Assembly: GCF_008710035.1 (NCBI RefSeq)
Contig: NZ_VYKI01000001.1
Location: forward strand, 1-64,000
DNA length: 64,000 nt
DNA from: Stenotrophomonas cyclobalanopsidis
GTDB lineage: Bacteria; Pseudomonadota; Gammaproteobacteria; Xanthomonadales; Xanthomonadaceae
Reading direction: 5' to 3'
Shown: piece by piece, positions 20,933 through 29,119 of the stretch
How positions within the stretch are numbered: position 1 is the first letter of the stretch
Layout: each line of letters begins with the position of its first letter
Position numbers and translations under genes: made by a program
Notes under the pieces: generated by a model
The model's input: only the letters and a program-made list of their open reading frames with translations
What the model was told of the DNA's origin: nothing
Databases searched by the model: none

Positions 20933-22660
20933 ATGAGCGACAAACCGCTGACCGATTTGACCTTTTCCTCCTTCGATCTGCATCCGGCCCTGCAGGCTGG
21001 TCTTGAAGGAGCCGGATTCACCCGCTGCACCCCGATCCAGGCGCTGACCCTGCCGGTCGCGCTGCCCGGCGGTGATGTGGCCGGCCAGGCACAGACCGGC
21101 ACCGGCAAGACGCTGGCCTTCCTGGTCGCTGTCGTGAACCGCCTGCTGACGCGTCCTGCGCTGGCCGACCGCAAGCCCGAAGATCCGCGCGCGCTGATCC
21201 TGGCCCCGACCCGCGAACTTGCCATCCAGATCCACAAGGATGCGGTCAAGTTCGGTTCCGACCTGGGCCTGCGTTTCGCCCTGGTCTATGGCGGCGTTGA
21301 TTACGACAAGCAGCGTGAGCTGCTGCAGCAGGGCGTGGACGTCATCATCGCCACCCCGGGCCGCCTGATCGACTACGTGAAGCAGCACAAGGTGGTCTCG
21401 CTGCACGCCTGCGAGATCTGCGTGCTGGACGAGGCCGACCGCATGTTCGACCTGGGCTTCATCAAGGACATCCGCTTCCTGCTGCGCCGCATGCCGGAGC
21501 GCACCGCCCGCCAGACCCTGCTGTTCAGCGCCACGCTCAGCCACCGCGTGCTGGAGCTGGCCTACGACCACATGAACGAGCCGCAGAAGCTGGTGGTGGA
21601 GAGCGAGTCCATCACCGCCGCACGCGTGCGCCAGCGCATGTACTTCCCGGCCGATGACGAGAAGATCCCGCTGCTGCTGGGCCTGCTGTCGCGCAGCGAA
21701 GGCGCGCGCACCATGGTCTTCGTCAACACCAAGGTGTTCGTCGAGCGCGTGGCGCGTTCGCTGGAGAAGGCCGGCTACCGTGTCGGCGTGCTGTCCGGCG
21801 ACGTGCCGCAGAAGAAGCGCGAGAGCCTGCTCAACCGCTTCCAGAAGGGCCAGCTGGAAATCCTGGTGGCCACCGACGTGGCCGCCCGCGGCCTGCACAT
21901 CGACGGCATCAAGTACGTCTACAACTACGACCTGCCGTTCGACGCCGAAGACTACGTGCACCGCATCGGCCGTACCGCGCGCCTGGGCGAAGAGGGTGAT
22001 GCGATCAGCTTCGCCTGCGAGCGCTACGCGATGGGCCTGCCGGACATCGAGGCGTACATCGAGCAGAAGATTCCGTCCGAGCCTGTCACCAAGGAACTGA
22101 TGACCCCGCTGCCGCGCCCGGAACGCCCGGCTCCGGCCGAAGGCGAGGAAGGCGACGACAACGAAAGCGTCGGCCAGATCTTCCGCGAAGCGCGCGAAGC
22201 CCGCGCCGCCGAGGAAGAGCGTCGTGGCGGTGGCCGCAGTGGCGGCCGTTCCGGCAGCGGCGGTGGTGGCCGTGGTGGTCGCGACGGTGAGCGCAGCGGC
22301 GAACGCCGACCGCGTGGCCCGCGCAAGCCGCGCGTGGAAGGCGAGCAGGCTGCGGTCGCGCCGGTCGCCGGTGCCGAAGGCGCCGCTGCCCAGGCCCCGC
22401 GCCCGCCGCGCCCGCCGCGTGCCGAAGGCGCGCCGGAAGGTGTCGCCGAGGGCGAGCACAAGACGCGCAAGCGTCGTCGTCGTCGCCACGGCCGTCCGGT
22501 CGAAGGTGCCGAGGGCGCGCAGAACACCGCCGGCAATGGCGCCAGCCCGGTCACCCCGGTGCAGGTGGTGGCCAAGCCGGTGCGTACGGCTGCTGACACC
22601 GGTGATTCGTTCCTGACCCGTATCGGCCGCAAGATCCGCCGGATGCTGTCGGGCAACTAA
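20933..22660 (+). CDS. rhlB: ATP-dependent DEAD-box RNA helicase RhlB
   Basis: The 575-residue protein unwinds RNA, in E. coli as part of the RNA degradosome. It shows the Q motif (FTRCTPIQA), AQTGTGKT (motif I), PTRELAIQ (Ia), [10 protein letters not shown] (II), FSATL (III), [14 protein letters not shown] (V) and [10 protein letters not shown] (VI). The core ends near residue 400. A C-terminal tail of about 175 residues follows, very rich in Gly, Arg, Ala and Pro (RGGG repeats, [12 protein letters not shown]), longer than the E. coli tail and probably RNA- or protein-binding. The location beside trxA and rho supports RhlB. ATG 20933 begins [14 protein letters not shown], the expected family start. 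Confidence 0.95.
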   Translation: MSDKPLTDLTFSSFDLHPALQAGLEGAGFTRCTPIQALTLPVALPGGDVAGQAQTGTGKTLAFLVAVVNRLLTRPALADRKPEDPRALILAPTRELAIQIHKDAVKFGSDLGLRFALVYGGVDYDKQRELLQQGVDVIIATPGRLIDYVKQHKVVSLHACEICVLDEADRMFDLGFIKDIRFLLRRMPERTARQTLLFSATLSHRVLELAYDHMNEPQKLVVESESITAARVRQRMYFPADDEKIPLLLGLLSRSEGARTMVFVNTKVFVERVARSLEKAGYRVGVLSGDVPQKKRESLLNRFQKGQLEILVATDVAARGLHIDGIKYVYNYDLPFDAEDYVHRIGRTARLGEEGDAISFACERYAMGLPDIEAYIEQKIPSEPVTKELMTPLPRPERPAPAEGEEGDDNESVGQIFREAREARAAEEERRGGGRSGGRSGSGGGGRGGRDGERSGERRPRGPRKPRVEGEQAAVAPVAGAEGAAAQAPRPPRPPRAEGAPEGVAEGEHKTRKRRRRRHGRPVEGAEGAQNTAGNGASPVTPVQVVAKPVRTAADTGDSFLTRIGRKIRRMLSGN

Positions 22661-22664
22661 GCGG

Positions 22665-22805
22665 TGTGCCGACCAACGGTCGGCACCCACCAGGCCGGAC
22701 CGGTAGCGCCCGACCGTCGGTCGGGCGACATCCAGGGCGTGCCGACCAACGGTCGGCACCCACCAAACCGGCAGGTTTTCGCCGGGCATGGCCCGGCGCT
22801 ACCGA
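22665..22805. repeat. Cluster of four REP palindromes
   Basis: Two copies of GTGCCGACCAACGGTCGGCAC (about 22665 and 22740) flank a GTAGCGCCCGACCGTCGGTC palindrome (about 22695-22719) and are followed by GCCGGGCATGGCCCGGCGCTAC (about 22781-22802). They fill the rhlB-ftsE gap. Confidence 0.8.
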
Positions 22806-22835
22806 TCCGTCGCGCGGCTCCTGCATAATCGGGGC

Positions 22836-23522
22836 ATGAGTGTCCTGCGCTTCGACAATGTCAGCAAACAGTACGCCGGTGGCCACGAAGCCCTGACCGA
22901 TGTCAGCTTCGAAGTAGCCCCCGGCGAAATGCTGTTCGTCACCGGCCATTCCGGGGCGGGCAAAAGCACCCTGCTCAAGTTGATCCACCTGGACGAGCGG
23001 CCCAGCCGCGGCGCCGTGGTGTTCGACGAGCGCAACCTGCTGAAGGTGCGCGGCGGTGACATCCCGCGCCATCGGCGCGCGGTCGGCGCGGTCTACCAGG
23101 ACCACCGCCTGCTGATGGACCGCTCCATCGCCGAGAACGTGGCGCTGCCGCTGATCCTGCGCGGCACCCGCCGCGGCGAAATCGCCAAGCGCGTGCGTTC
23201 GGTGCTGGAACGCATGGGCCTGGGCCACCGCGAAAAGGCACTGCCCTCGCAGTTGTCGGCCGGTGAACAGCAGCGCGTGGGCATCGCCCGCGCGATCGTC
23301 GGCGAACCCAAGCTGCTGGTGGCCGACGAGCCGACCGGCAACCTCGACCCGACCCTGGCGGCGGAGATCATGGCCCTGTTCGCCGAGCTGCCCTCGCGCG
23401 GCACCAGCGTGCTGGTGGTCAGCCACGACCTGCCGCTGCTGCGCCGCATGCGCAAGCGCGTGCTGATCCTCGACCATGGCCGGCTGGCGGACGACATCTC
23501 GCCGCAGGACCTGGCGGAGTAA
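22836..23522 (+). CDS. ftsE: Cell-division ABC transporter ATPase FtsE
   Basis: The 228-residue protein is the ATPase of the FtsEX complex, which activates septal peptidoglycan hydrolases during division. Walker A is GHSGAGKST (37-45), the signature LSAGEQQRVGIARA and Walker B LLVADEPTGNLDP are intact, and a VVSHD switch histidine follows. ATG 22836 starts MSVLRFDNVSKQY, the family start; an upstream ATG lies inside REP DNA. The ftsX gene follows after 3 bp. Confidence 0.96.
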   Translation: MSVLRFDNVSKQYAGGHEALTDVSFEVAPGEMLFVTGHSGAGKSTLLKLIHLDERPSRGAVVFDERNLLKVRGGDIPRHRRAVGAVYQDHRLLMDRSIAENVALPLILRGTRRGEIAKRVRSVLERMGLGHREKALPSQLSAGEQQRVGIARAIVGEPKLLVADEPTGNLDPTLAAEIMALFAELPSRGTSVLVVSHDLPLLRRMRKRVLILDHGRLADDISPQDLAE

Positions 23523-23525
23523 CGC

Positions 23526-24473
23526 ATGGGCAAGAACGAAAACAGCGAAGCCGCCGCACCGTCGCGCCTGGGCGTGTGGTTCCACCACCACGCGCACAGC
23601 GTGGTGTTCAGCCTGGGCCGCGCCTGCCGCAAGCCGTGGGCCACCCTGCTGACGGTGATGGTCATGGCGCTGGCGCTGGCATTGCCGCTGGGGCTTTCCA
23701 TCGCCCTGGACAACCTCAAGCAGTTCGCCGGCAGCGTGCAGCAGTCGCGCGACATCAATGTGTTCCTGAAGGCCGACGTCGATGGCCCGGGCGCACTGCG
23801 CCTGGCCGGCGAGCTGCGTGACCGCCAGGACGTGGCCAACGTGACCGTGCGCACGCCCCAGCAGGGCCTGCAGGAACTGCGCGATGCCGGCCTCGGCGAG
23901 GCCATCGACGCACTCAACGACAACCCGCTGCCGTCGCTGCTGGTGGTCACCCCCGCCGAGGGCCAGGATGACGCGCGCCTGGCGCGCGCGCTGGAAAGCC
24001 TGCCCGGTGCCGACCTGGTGCAGCACGATGCCCTGTGGCGGCAGCGCCTGGATGCCTGGCTGGCCTTCGGTGCGCGCCTGGTGCAGGTGCTGTCCGCGCT
24101 GCTCGGCGCCGGTGCCGCGCTGGTGGTGGGTAATACCGTGCGACTGGACATCCAGGCCCGCCGCGAGGAAATCGGCGTGCTGCAGCTGCTGGGTGCCAGC
24201 GATGGCTTCATCCGCCGCCCGTTCCTGTACCTGGGCGCCTGGTACGGCCTGGGCGCCGGTGCCGTCGCCCTGGCCCTGATCGGCGTAGCCGGCACCGCCC
24301 TGCGCGCGCCGCTGGCCGATCTGTCGCGCAGCTACGGCAGCCCGTTCGTGCTGCATGGCCTGGACCTGCTGCACGGCAGCCTGGTGCTGCTGGGCACGCT
24401 GCTGCTGGGCTGGCTGGGTGCCTGGCTGGTGACCGGCCACTTCCTCCGCCAGACCCGCCCCACCGACACCTGA
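23526..24473 (+). CDS. ftsX: Cell-division protein FtsX
   Basis: The 315-residue membrane partner of FtsE. It has a cytoplasmic N-terminus, a first transmembrane helix (WATLLTVMVMALALALPLG, about 39-58), a periplasmic domain (about 60-180) with SRDINVFLKAD, and three more helices including a LSALLGAGAALVVGN and a C-terminal LLGTLLLGWLGAWLV. The four-helix FtsX layout and IQARREEIGVLQLLGAS loop are typical. In E. coli ftsEX is followed directly by rpoH; here rpoH is about 23.5 kb downstream. Confidence 0.95.
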   Translation: MGKNENSEAAAPSRLGVWFHHHAHSVVFSLGRACRKPWATLLTVMVMALALALPLGLSIALDNLKQFAGSVQQSRDINVFLKADVDGPGALRLAGELRDRQDVANVTVRTPQQGLQELRDAGLGEAIDALNDNPLPSLLVVTPAEGQDDARLARALESLPGADLVQHDALWRQRLDAWLAFGARLVQVLSALLGAGAALVVGNTVRLDIQARREEIGVLQLLGASDGFIRRPFLYLGAWYGLGAGAVALALIGVAGTALRAPLADLSRSYGSPFVLHGLDLLHGSLVLLGTLLLGWLGAWLVTGHFLRQTRPTDT

Positions 24474-24480
24474 GACCGGC

Positions 24481-25323
24481 ATGCAACCGCAAGCGTTGAA
24501 GCACCTTGAAGGGCCCGCGACGCGGGTAATGGTGGTCGATGGTTCCAAGCTGGTGCGCAAGCTGATTGCCGATGTGCTGCAGCGTGACTTGGCAGGCGTT
24601 GAGGTCATCGGCTGCGACAGCATCGAGGAAGCGCAGCAGGTGCTGGCCCAGGGTCCGGTGGACCTGGTGACCACCTCGCTGACCCTGCGCGATGGTGACG
24701 GCCTGGCCCTGGCCAAGAGCGTGCGCGAAGCCGCCGGCCAGGCCTATGTGCCGGTCATCGTGGTTTCCGGCGATGCGCAGCAGCACCTGGAACAGCGCCG
24801 CTTCACCGAGTACGTCACCGATTATTTCGACAAGGCGCTGGGCCACGAGGCGCTGGCGACCTTCATCCGCGGCTACGTGCAGCCGCAGACCATTCCCGGC
24901 GCCACCATCCTGTATGTCGAGGACAGCCGGGTAGTGGCCGAAGCGACCAAGCGCATGCTCGAGCGGCAGCAGCTGAACGTGCTGCACGTGGTCAGCGCCG
25001 AGGAAGCCTTCACCCTGCTCACCGCCGAATCGCTGGGCCGCAGCCGCCACCGCATCGACCTGGTGCTGACCGACGTGACCCTGAAGGGTGAGCTGAGCGG
25101 CCGCGACGTGGTGCAGCGCGTGCGCGTGGATTTCGGCTACGGCAAGCGCCGCCTGCCGGTGCTGGTGATGACCGGCGATGGCAACCCGCACAACCAGACC
25201 GGGCTGCTGCAGGCCGGTGCCAACGATCTGGTGCTCAAGCCGATCGAGGAGCGCCTCCTGGTGACCAAGGTACTGTTCCAGCTGCGGCTGGCGCGTTTGA
25301 ACGATGGACCCCTGTTGCGATAG
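24481..25323 (+). CDS. Response regulator with two receiver domains, first one degenerate
   Basis: The 280-residue protein consists of two receiver domains and no output domain. The first (about 14-130) reads [11 protein letters not shown] and [14 protein letters not shown], so the phospho-acceptor aspartate is replaced and one acidic-pocket residue is lost. The second (about 140-275) has [14 protein letters not shown], the acceptor Asp in [11 protein letters not shown], and KPIEE, so it looks functional. It probably acts by protein contact in a signalling chain whose kinase is not in this window. It begins 7 bp after ftsX and is followed within 10 bp by ung, so it may be co-transcribed with both. 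Confidence 0.88.
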   Translation: MQPQALKHLEGPATRVMVVDGSKLVRKLIADVLQRDLAGVEVIGCDSIEEAQQVLAQGPVDLVTTSLTLRDGDGLALAKSVREAAGQAYVPVIVVSGDAQQHLEQRRFTEYVTDYFDKALGHEALATFIRGYVQPQTIPGATILYVEDSRVVAEATKRMLERQQLNVLHVVSAEEAFTLLTAESLGRSRHRIDLVLTDVTLKGELSGRDVVQRVRVDFGYGKRRLPVLVMTGDGNPHNQTGLLQAGANDLVLKPIEERLLVTKVLFQLRLARLNDGPLLR

Positions 25324-25333
25324 AAGTGGCGTG

Positions 25334-26047
25334 ATGATGCATGACGTAGTGGATACCCCGACGATCCAGCTGGAACCGAGCTGGAAGCAGCACGTCGGTG
25401 ATTACCTGTTGCAGCCGCAGATGCGCGAGCTGTCCGCCTTCCTGCGCCAGCGCAAGGCCGCCGGTGCAGCGATATTCCCGCCGGGCCCGCAGATCTTCGC
25501 TGCGTTCGACGCCACGCCGTTCGAGCAGGTGAAGGTGGTGATCCTCGGCCAGGACCCGTACCACGGCCGCGGCCAAGCCCATGGCCTGAGCTTCTCGGTG
25601 GCCCCGGGCGTGCCGGTGCCGCCGTCGCTGCTGAACATCTACAAGGAAATCGAAGGCGACCTCGGTATCGCCCGGCCCGACCACGGTTGCCTGGTGCCCT
25701 GGGCACAGCGCGGCGTGTTGCTGCTCAACGCCGTGCTGACGGTGGAGGAGGGCCGTGCCGGTGCTCACCAGGGGCGCGGCTGGGAAGGTTTCACCGACCA
25801 CGTGGTGGACGTGCTCAACCGCGAGCGCGACGGACTGGTGTTCATGCTCTGGGGTGCGTACGCGCAGAAGAAGGGCAAGGTGATCGACACCCGTCGCCAC
25901 CGCGTGCTGAAGTCGCCGCACCCCTCGCCGTTGTCGGCGCACCGGGGCTTCCTCGGCTGCCACCACTTTTCGATGGCCAACGAGTACCTGCGGCGCCAGG
26001 GCCAGGCACCGATCGACTGGTCACTGCCGCCGCGCGCCGCCCTCTGA
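25334..26047 (+). CDS. ung: Uracil-DNA glycosylase
   Basis: The 237-residue protein removes uracil from DNA at the first step of base excision repair. The family-1 catalytic motif GQDPYHG (72-78, Asp74) and the [11 protein letters not shown] motif are present, with [12 protein letters not shown] and [13 protein letters not shown] between. Starts at 25334 or 25337 (two adjacent ATG) both fit. Confidence 0.96.
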   Translation: MMHDVVDTPTIQLEPSWKQHVGDYLLQPQMRELSAFLRQRKAAGAAIFPPGPQIFAAFDATPFEQVKVVILGQDPYHGRGQAHGLSFSVAPGVPVPPSLLNIYKEIEGDLGIARPDHGCLVPWAQRGVLLLNAVLTVEEGRAGAHQGRGWEGFTDHVVDVLNRERDGLVFMLWGAYAQKKGKVIDTRRHRVLKSPHPSPLSAHRGFLGCHHFSMANEYLRRQGQAPIDWSLPPRAAL

Positions 26048-26065
26048 CGGTGCGCGGGCAAGGCG

Positions 26066-26428
26066 TTACTCGGTCAGCATTTCGATGATGGCGTGGGCGA
26101 CCTGGCGCTTGCGCGGCGGCAACCGACGCAGCAGGGACAGGATCGCGTTTTCCTGAGGGCTGCGTGCCGGCTCCACCACCGCGCATTCCGGTGGCGCCAG
26201 TTCGGCATCGGCGGGACGCCCAGGGCCACGACCCGTGGCCAGCCACTCAAAATGGACCTGCGTCACAATCGCGAGTTTCGAGAGATGTTGCACGCTGGGA
26301 ACGGTGCCGCCCTCACGTTCCCACTGGGCTACGGCGCTGCGGCGGACCGCGCAATGCAACGCCAACTGCGTCTGAGAAAGGCCAGCCGTTAGTCGGGCCC
26401 GCCGGATTCTGTCGCACATCGACTGCAT
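26066..26428 (-). CDS. XRE-family regulator divergent from the surface locus
   Basis: The 120-residue protein has one Cro/CI helix-turn-helix (about 7-62: IRRARLTAGLSQTQLALHC, RRSAVAQWEREGGTVPSVQHL, LAIVTQVHFEWLATGRG). A linker and a short C-terminal helix (LLRRLPPRKRQVAHAIIEMLTE) follow that may dimerise. There is no peptidase or sensor domain, so how it is switched is unknown. A GAGAGGGGG ribosome site precedes the ATG. Its start is 40 bp from a nested palindrome and it is divergent from the DUF11 gene, which suggests that it regulates itself and the surface operon. No other phage-like gene is near. Confidence 0.85.
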   Translation of the reverse strand: MQSMCDRIRRARLTAGLSQTQLALHCAVRRSAVAQWEREGGTVPSVQHLSKLAIVTQVHFEWLATGRGPGRPADAELAPPECAVVEPARSPQENAILSLLRRLPPRKRQVAHAIIEMLTE

Positions 26429-26467
26429 TTTTCACCCCCTCTCCATGTTTGGTCAGCGCTGCTTCCC

Positions 26468-26507
26468 TGACAGCAATACTTTTTCTGCGTGTACAGAATT
26501 GCTGTCA
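26468..26507. promoter_or_regulatory. Nested inverted repeat, likely XRE operator
   Basis: A perfect outer repeat TGACAGCAAT (26468-26477) / ATTGCTGTCA (26498-26507) encloses an inner one, TTCTG / CAGAA (26483-26487, 26494-26498). It lies in the 314-bp divergent region between the XRE gene and the surface operon. The core TGACAGC also resembles the LacI-type operator at 13.6-15.3 kb, but the spacing differs, so a separate binder is likely. Confidence 0.55.
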
Positions 26508-26742
26508 CTGTCTGCACTTCAAGAGGCCTGCGCGTAATTCCTGCGCGTCAGCAAGCGCCTCTTCCCCCCCATTTCACGCCGTCTTGTTTGACGGACTTTC
26601 GTTGCCTCGCATTAATCGCACCGAACCGGAAATGAACGCGGTCCCACGCAGGGAGCGACACCGGCAGAGCGATTACTCCAGGACGACGCGCGGATCCCGT
26701 CGTCACGGCCTGCCTCTGCCAAAAATCGGCGGAGAACGGTGC

Positions 26743-28899
26743 ATGGTTAATGTGAAAGGCGTTAAAGCATCGTCATTGCGCTGGCAGGCGCTGGTGATGC
26801 TTGTGGTCCTGGCAGTGCTTTCCTGCCTGGGCCGCGCACAGGCCCAGTCCGCCTGCACCGCCGGGGCCTGCGTCAGCGCCGGGCCGCGCCTGGCCTCGGT
26901 CGATTCCACCCAGAGCCCGCTCCTCAACCTGCTGTTCAGCGCGCTGCTGCCGGGCACCAGCCTCAATCTCAGCGTCGCCGACTGGAACAGCCTGGCGGGC
27001 GCCAACGTCAATCTGAATGCACTGCTGACCCAGCTCAATGGCGGCGTCACCGTCAGCGACCCCAGCCAGGTGCTCAATACCAACATCAGCCTGGGCCAGC
27101 TGCGTGCGGCGATGGTGCAGGTGCTGCAGGCCGATGGCCAGACCGCCGCGGCCAATGTCCTGAACGTGCTGCCGCTGGGCGTGGCCGGAACCTCCGGCAG
27201 CATCCGCCTGGCCGACATCCTGCAGGTCGCGCTGCCGACCGGTTCGCTGGCCACGGTGCGCCTGAACGTGCTCGACCTGCTGACCGGCGGCGTGCAGCTC
27301 TACAACTTCCGCAACGTGTTGACCACGCCGGCGCCGATCACGGTGAACACCGCGGCACTCGGTCTGAACGGCGTGGCCAACGTGCGCCTGTGGGCGCAGG
27401 TGATCGAACCGCCGAGCTACACCTGCGGCACGGTGGGCGCAGCATTCCACAGCGCGGCCATCCGCATCAAGCTCGACCTGGACCTGGTGCAGGGCCTGAA
27501 CACCGGCACCCTCACTGCCGCCCTGAACGGGCTCAACCTGCTCGGTGTCTCGCTGTCCAACACCAGCGTCAGTGCCGACGTGCTCCACCTGCAGGTCTAT
27601 GCCGACGTCGCACGCGCCGAAGGTTCGATCTCGGCGGTGAACCTGGTCGGCAATGCGGTGACGCTGCAGGCGCGCCCGGGCTTGGTCAACCTCTATGTCG
27701 GCCAGATCAGCGACGCCACCTTCTTCAACCGCAGCACCGTGCTGACCGACACCGCGCTCACCGCAGCCACGCTGACCAACCTGAGCGTCAAGGTCCGGGT
27801 AAGCGCTACCGTGCTGGGTGCACTGGTCCCGGTGGCCGACATCACCCTTCCCATCGCGGTAAGCATCCGCGGTTACGCCACCGCGACACCGGGCCTGCAG
27901 AGCGCCAGTTTCACCGGGCCCTATCCACAGACGCGCACGCTAAACGCCGGCACGGTCAGCGCGGCCACGTTGGTGTCCACGCTGGTCAACTCGCTCAACA
28001 TCCAGCTCATCAGTGGCAACCCACAGGTAACCCTGCTGGGCTCATTGCCGCTGCCGTTGCCGGTGGCTGATCTGGTCAACGGCATCGTCAACGCGCTGCT
28101 GACGCCGGTGCGCACCCAGGTCAATGCAGTGGTGACACCCGTGCTGACCGCGGTGCTGGGCGGCGTGGTCGACAATCTTCTGGGCTTGCTCGGCATCCGT
28201 ATCGGCCAGGCGGTGTTCACTGTGGAAGGTGTGACGCAGGCCTGCGCCGCCACCCTGCAGCTGGTGAAGGATCTACAGCCGACCAGCGATACCGGCCGCT
28301 TCAACCTGTCCATTACCTACAACGGCAGCACGGTGGGCGCGGCCAGCAACGTCGGCAACAACGGTGCCACGGCGGCGATCATCACCGTGCCTGGCGGCAG
28401 CTACGCGCTGGCCGAAGCGGCGGCGGCCGGCACCACGCTGACGCGCTATGCCAGCACCTGGCAGTGTACCGACCAGAACAACACCGTGGTCTCGTCCGGC
28501 AGCGGCGGCAGTTTCACCCTGCAGGCACCGGCGTTGACCGCCACCGCCACCACCTTGGTGTGCCGCATCACCAACCGGACCCGGCAGGCTGATCTTTCGA
28601 TCACCAAGAGTGATGGCAGCGGTACCTACACGCCGGGTGGCACGGCGACCTACACGCTGCAGGTCGTCAACAACGGGCCCGATGCGGTGACCAATGCGAC
28701 GGTCACCGACACCCTGCCCAACGGCACCACCCTGCGTGGTGCCTGGACCTGCAGCGCGACCAGCGGCAGCACCTGCGCGGCGGCCAGTGGCGGCGCGGTG
28801 GGCGGCAATGCAGTGAACGTGGGCGTGAACCTGGTCAACGGTGGCCAGGCAACGATCAGCGTGCCAGTCAGCTTCAGCAACAACCCGGGCGCCTACTAG
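26743..28899 (+). CDS. Secreted DUF11 protein, C-terminus cut within the domain
   Basis: The 718-residue protein has a Sec signal peptide ending near AQAQS (residue 32). A long region (about 35-490) rich in Leu, Val, Asn and Thr follows, loosely like the extracellular part of TadG-type proteins (LNLSVADWNSLAGANVNLN, NTNISLGQLRAAMV). A short beta domain (about 510-610) and then a DUF11 domain from about 612 (ADLSITKSDGSGTYTPGG) come next. It stops at SFSNNPGAY, before the last strand of DUF11; that strand is found at the mature start of the next protein. GGAGAA at 26731-26736 supports ATG 26743. Function unknown; probably a surface or periplasmic structural protein. It is the first gene of a three-gene locus. 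Confidence 0.8.
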   Translation: MVNVKGVKASSLRWQALVMLVVLAVLSCLGRAQAQSACTAGACVSAGPRLASVDSTQSPLLNLLFSALLPGTSLNLSVADWNSLAGANVNLNALLTQLNGGVTVSDPSQVLNTNISLGQLRAAMVQVLQADGQTAAANVLNVLPLGVAGTSGSIRLADILQVALPTGSLATVRLNVLDLLTGGVQLYNFRNVLTTPAPITVNTAALGLNGVANVRLWAQVIEPPSYTCGTVGAAFHSAAIRIKLDLDLVQGLNTGTLTAALNGLNLLGVSLSNTSVSADVLHLQVYADVARAEGSISAVNLVGNAVTLQARPGLVNLYVGQISDATFFNRSTVLTDTALTAATLTNLSVKVRVSATVLGALVPVADITLPIAVSIRGYATATPGLQSASFTGPYPQTRTLNAGTVSAATLVSTLVNSLNIQLISGNPQVTLLGSLPLPLPVADLVNGIVNALLTPVRTQVNAVVTPVLTAVLGGVVDNLLGLLGIRIGQAVFTVEGVTQACAATLQLVKDLQPTSDTGRFNLSITYNGSTVGAASNVGNNGATAAIITVPGGSYALAEAAAAGTTLTRYASTWQCTDQNNTVVSSGSGGSFTLQAPALTATATTLVCRITNRTRQADLSITKSDGSGTYTPGGTATYTLQVVNNGPDAVTNATVTDTLPNGTTLRGAWTCSATSGSTCAAASGGAVGGNAVNVGVNLVNGGQATISVPVSFSNNPGAY

Positions 28900-29119
28900 C
28901 GCGCGGTGCAGTGCAGTGCGCGCGGGGAATGCCCTGCGCGGGGGAAGGACAGGACCACCGATGCCGGATGCCTGCAGCAGGCGACGGCGTGCATTCGAGG
29001 ACGGACGCATGGCAGCAGTGGGCACGCAGGGCAGGGCAGGCAGGGTATCGGCCGGCATCGCGCATGCCATGGCCGTGCTGGCGTTGCTGCTGCCGCCGCC
29101 GCTGCTGGCGCAGAGCTAC
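28897..29119 (+). other. 223-bp segment that splits a DUF11 domain
   Basis: Both edges carry the codon TAC (28894-28896 and 29117-29119). Removing the segment joins SFSNNPGAY to PNPLNNTATV in one reading frame and restores a normal DUF11 domain. The segment supplies the TAG stop, a GAGGA ribosome site (28997-29001), an ATG and a signal peptide. Its length is not a multiple of three, which explains the frame change between the two genes. The origin is unknown; no transposase or terminal inverted repeat is visible. Confidence 0.6.

Noticed and set aside
22551..24716. A 721-codon minus-strand frame across ftsE and ftsX.
   Set aside because: ftsE and ftsX on the plus strand have full catalytic motifs; the minus frame is their antisense.
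26066..26428. XRE regulator as sign of a prophage.
   Set aside because: No integrase, structural or lysis genes are nearby; the neighbours are ung and the surface locus.
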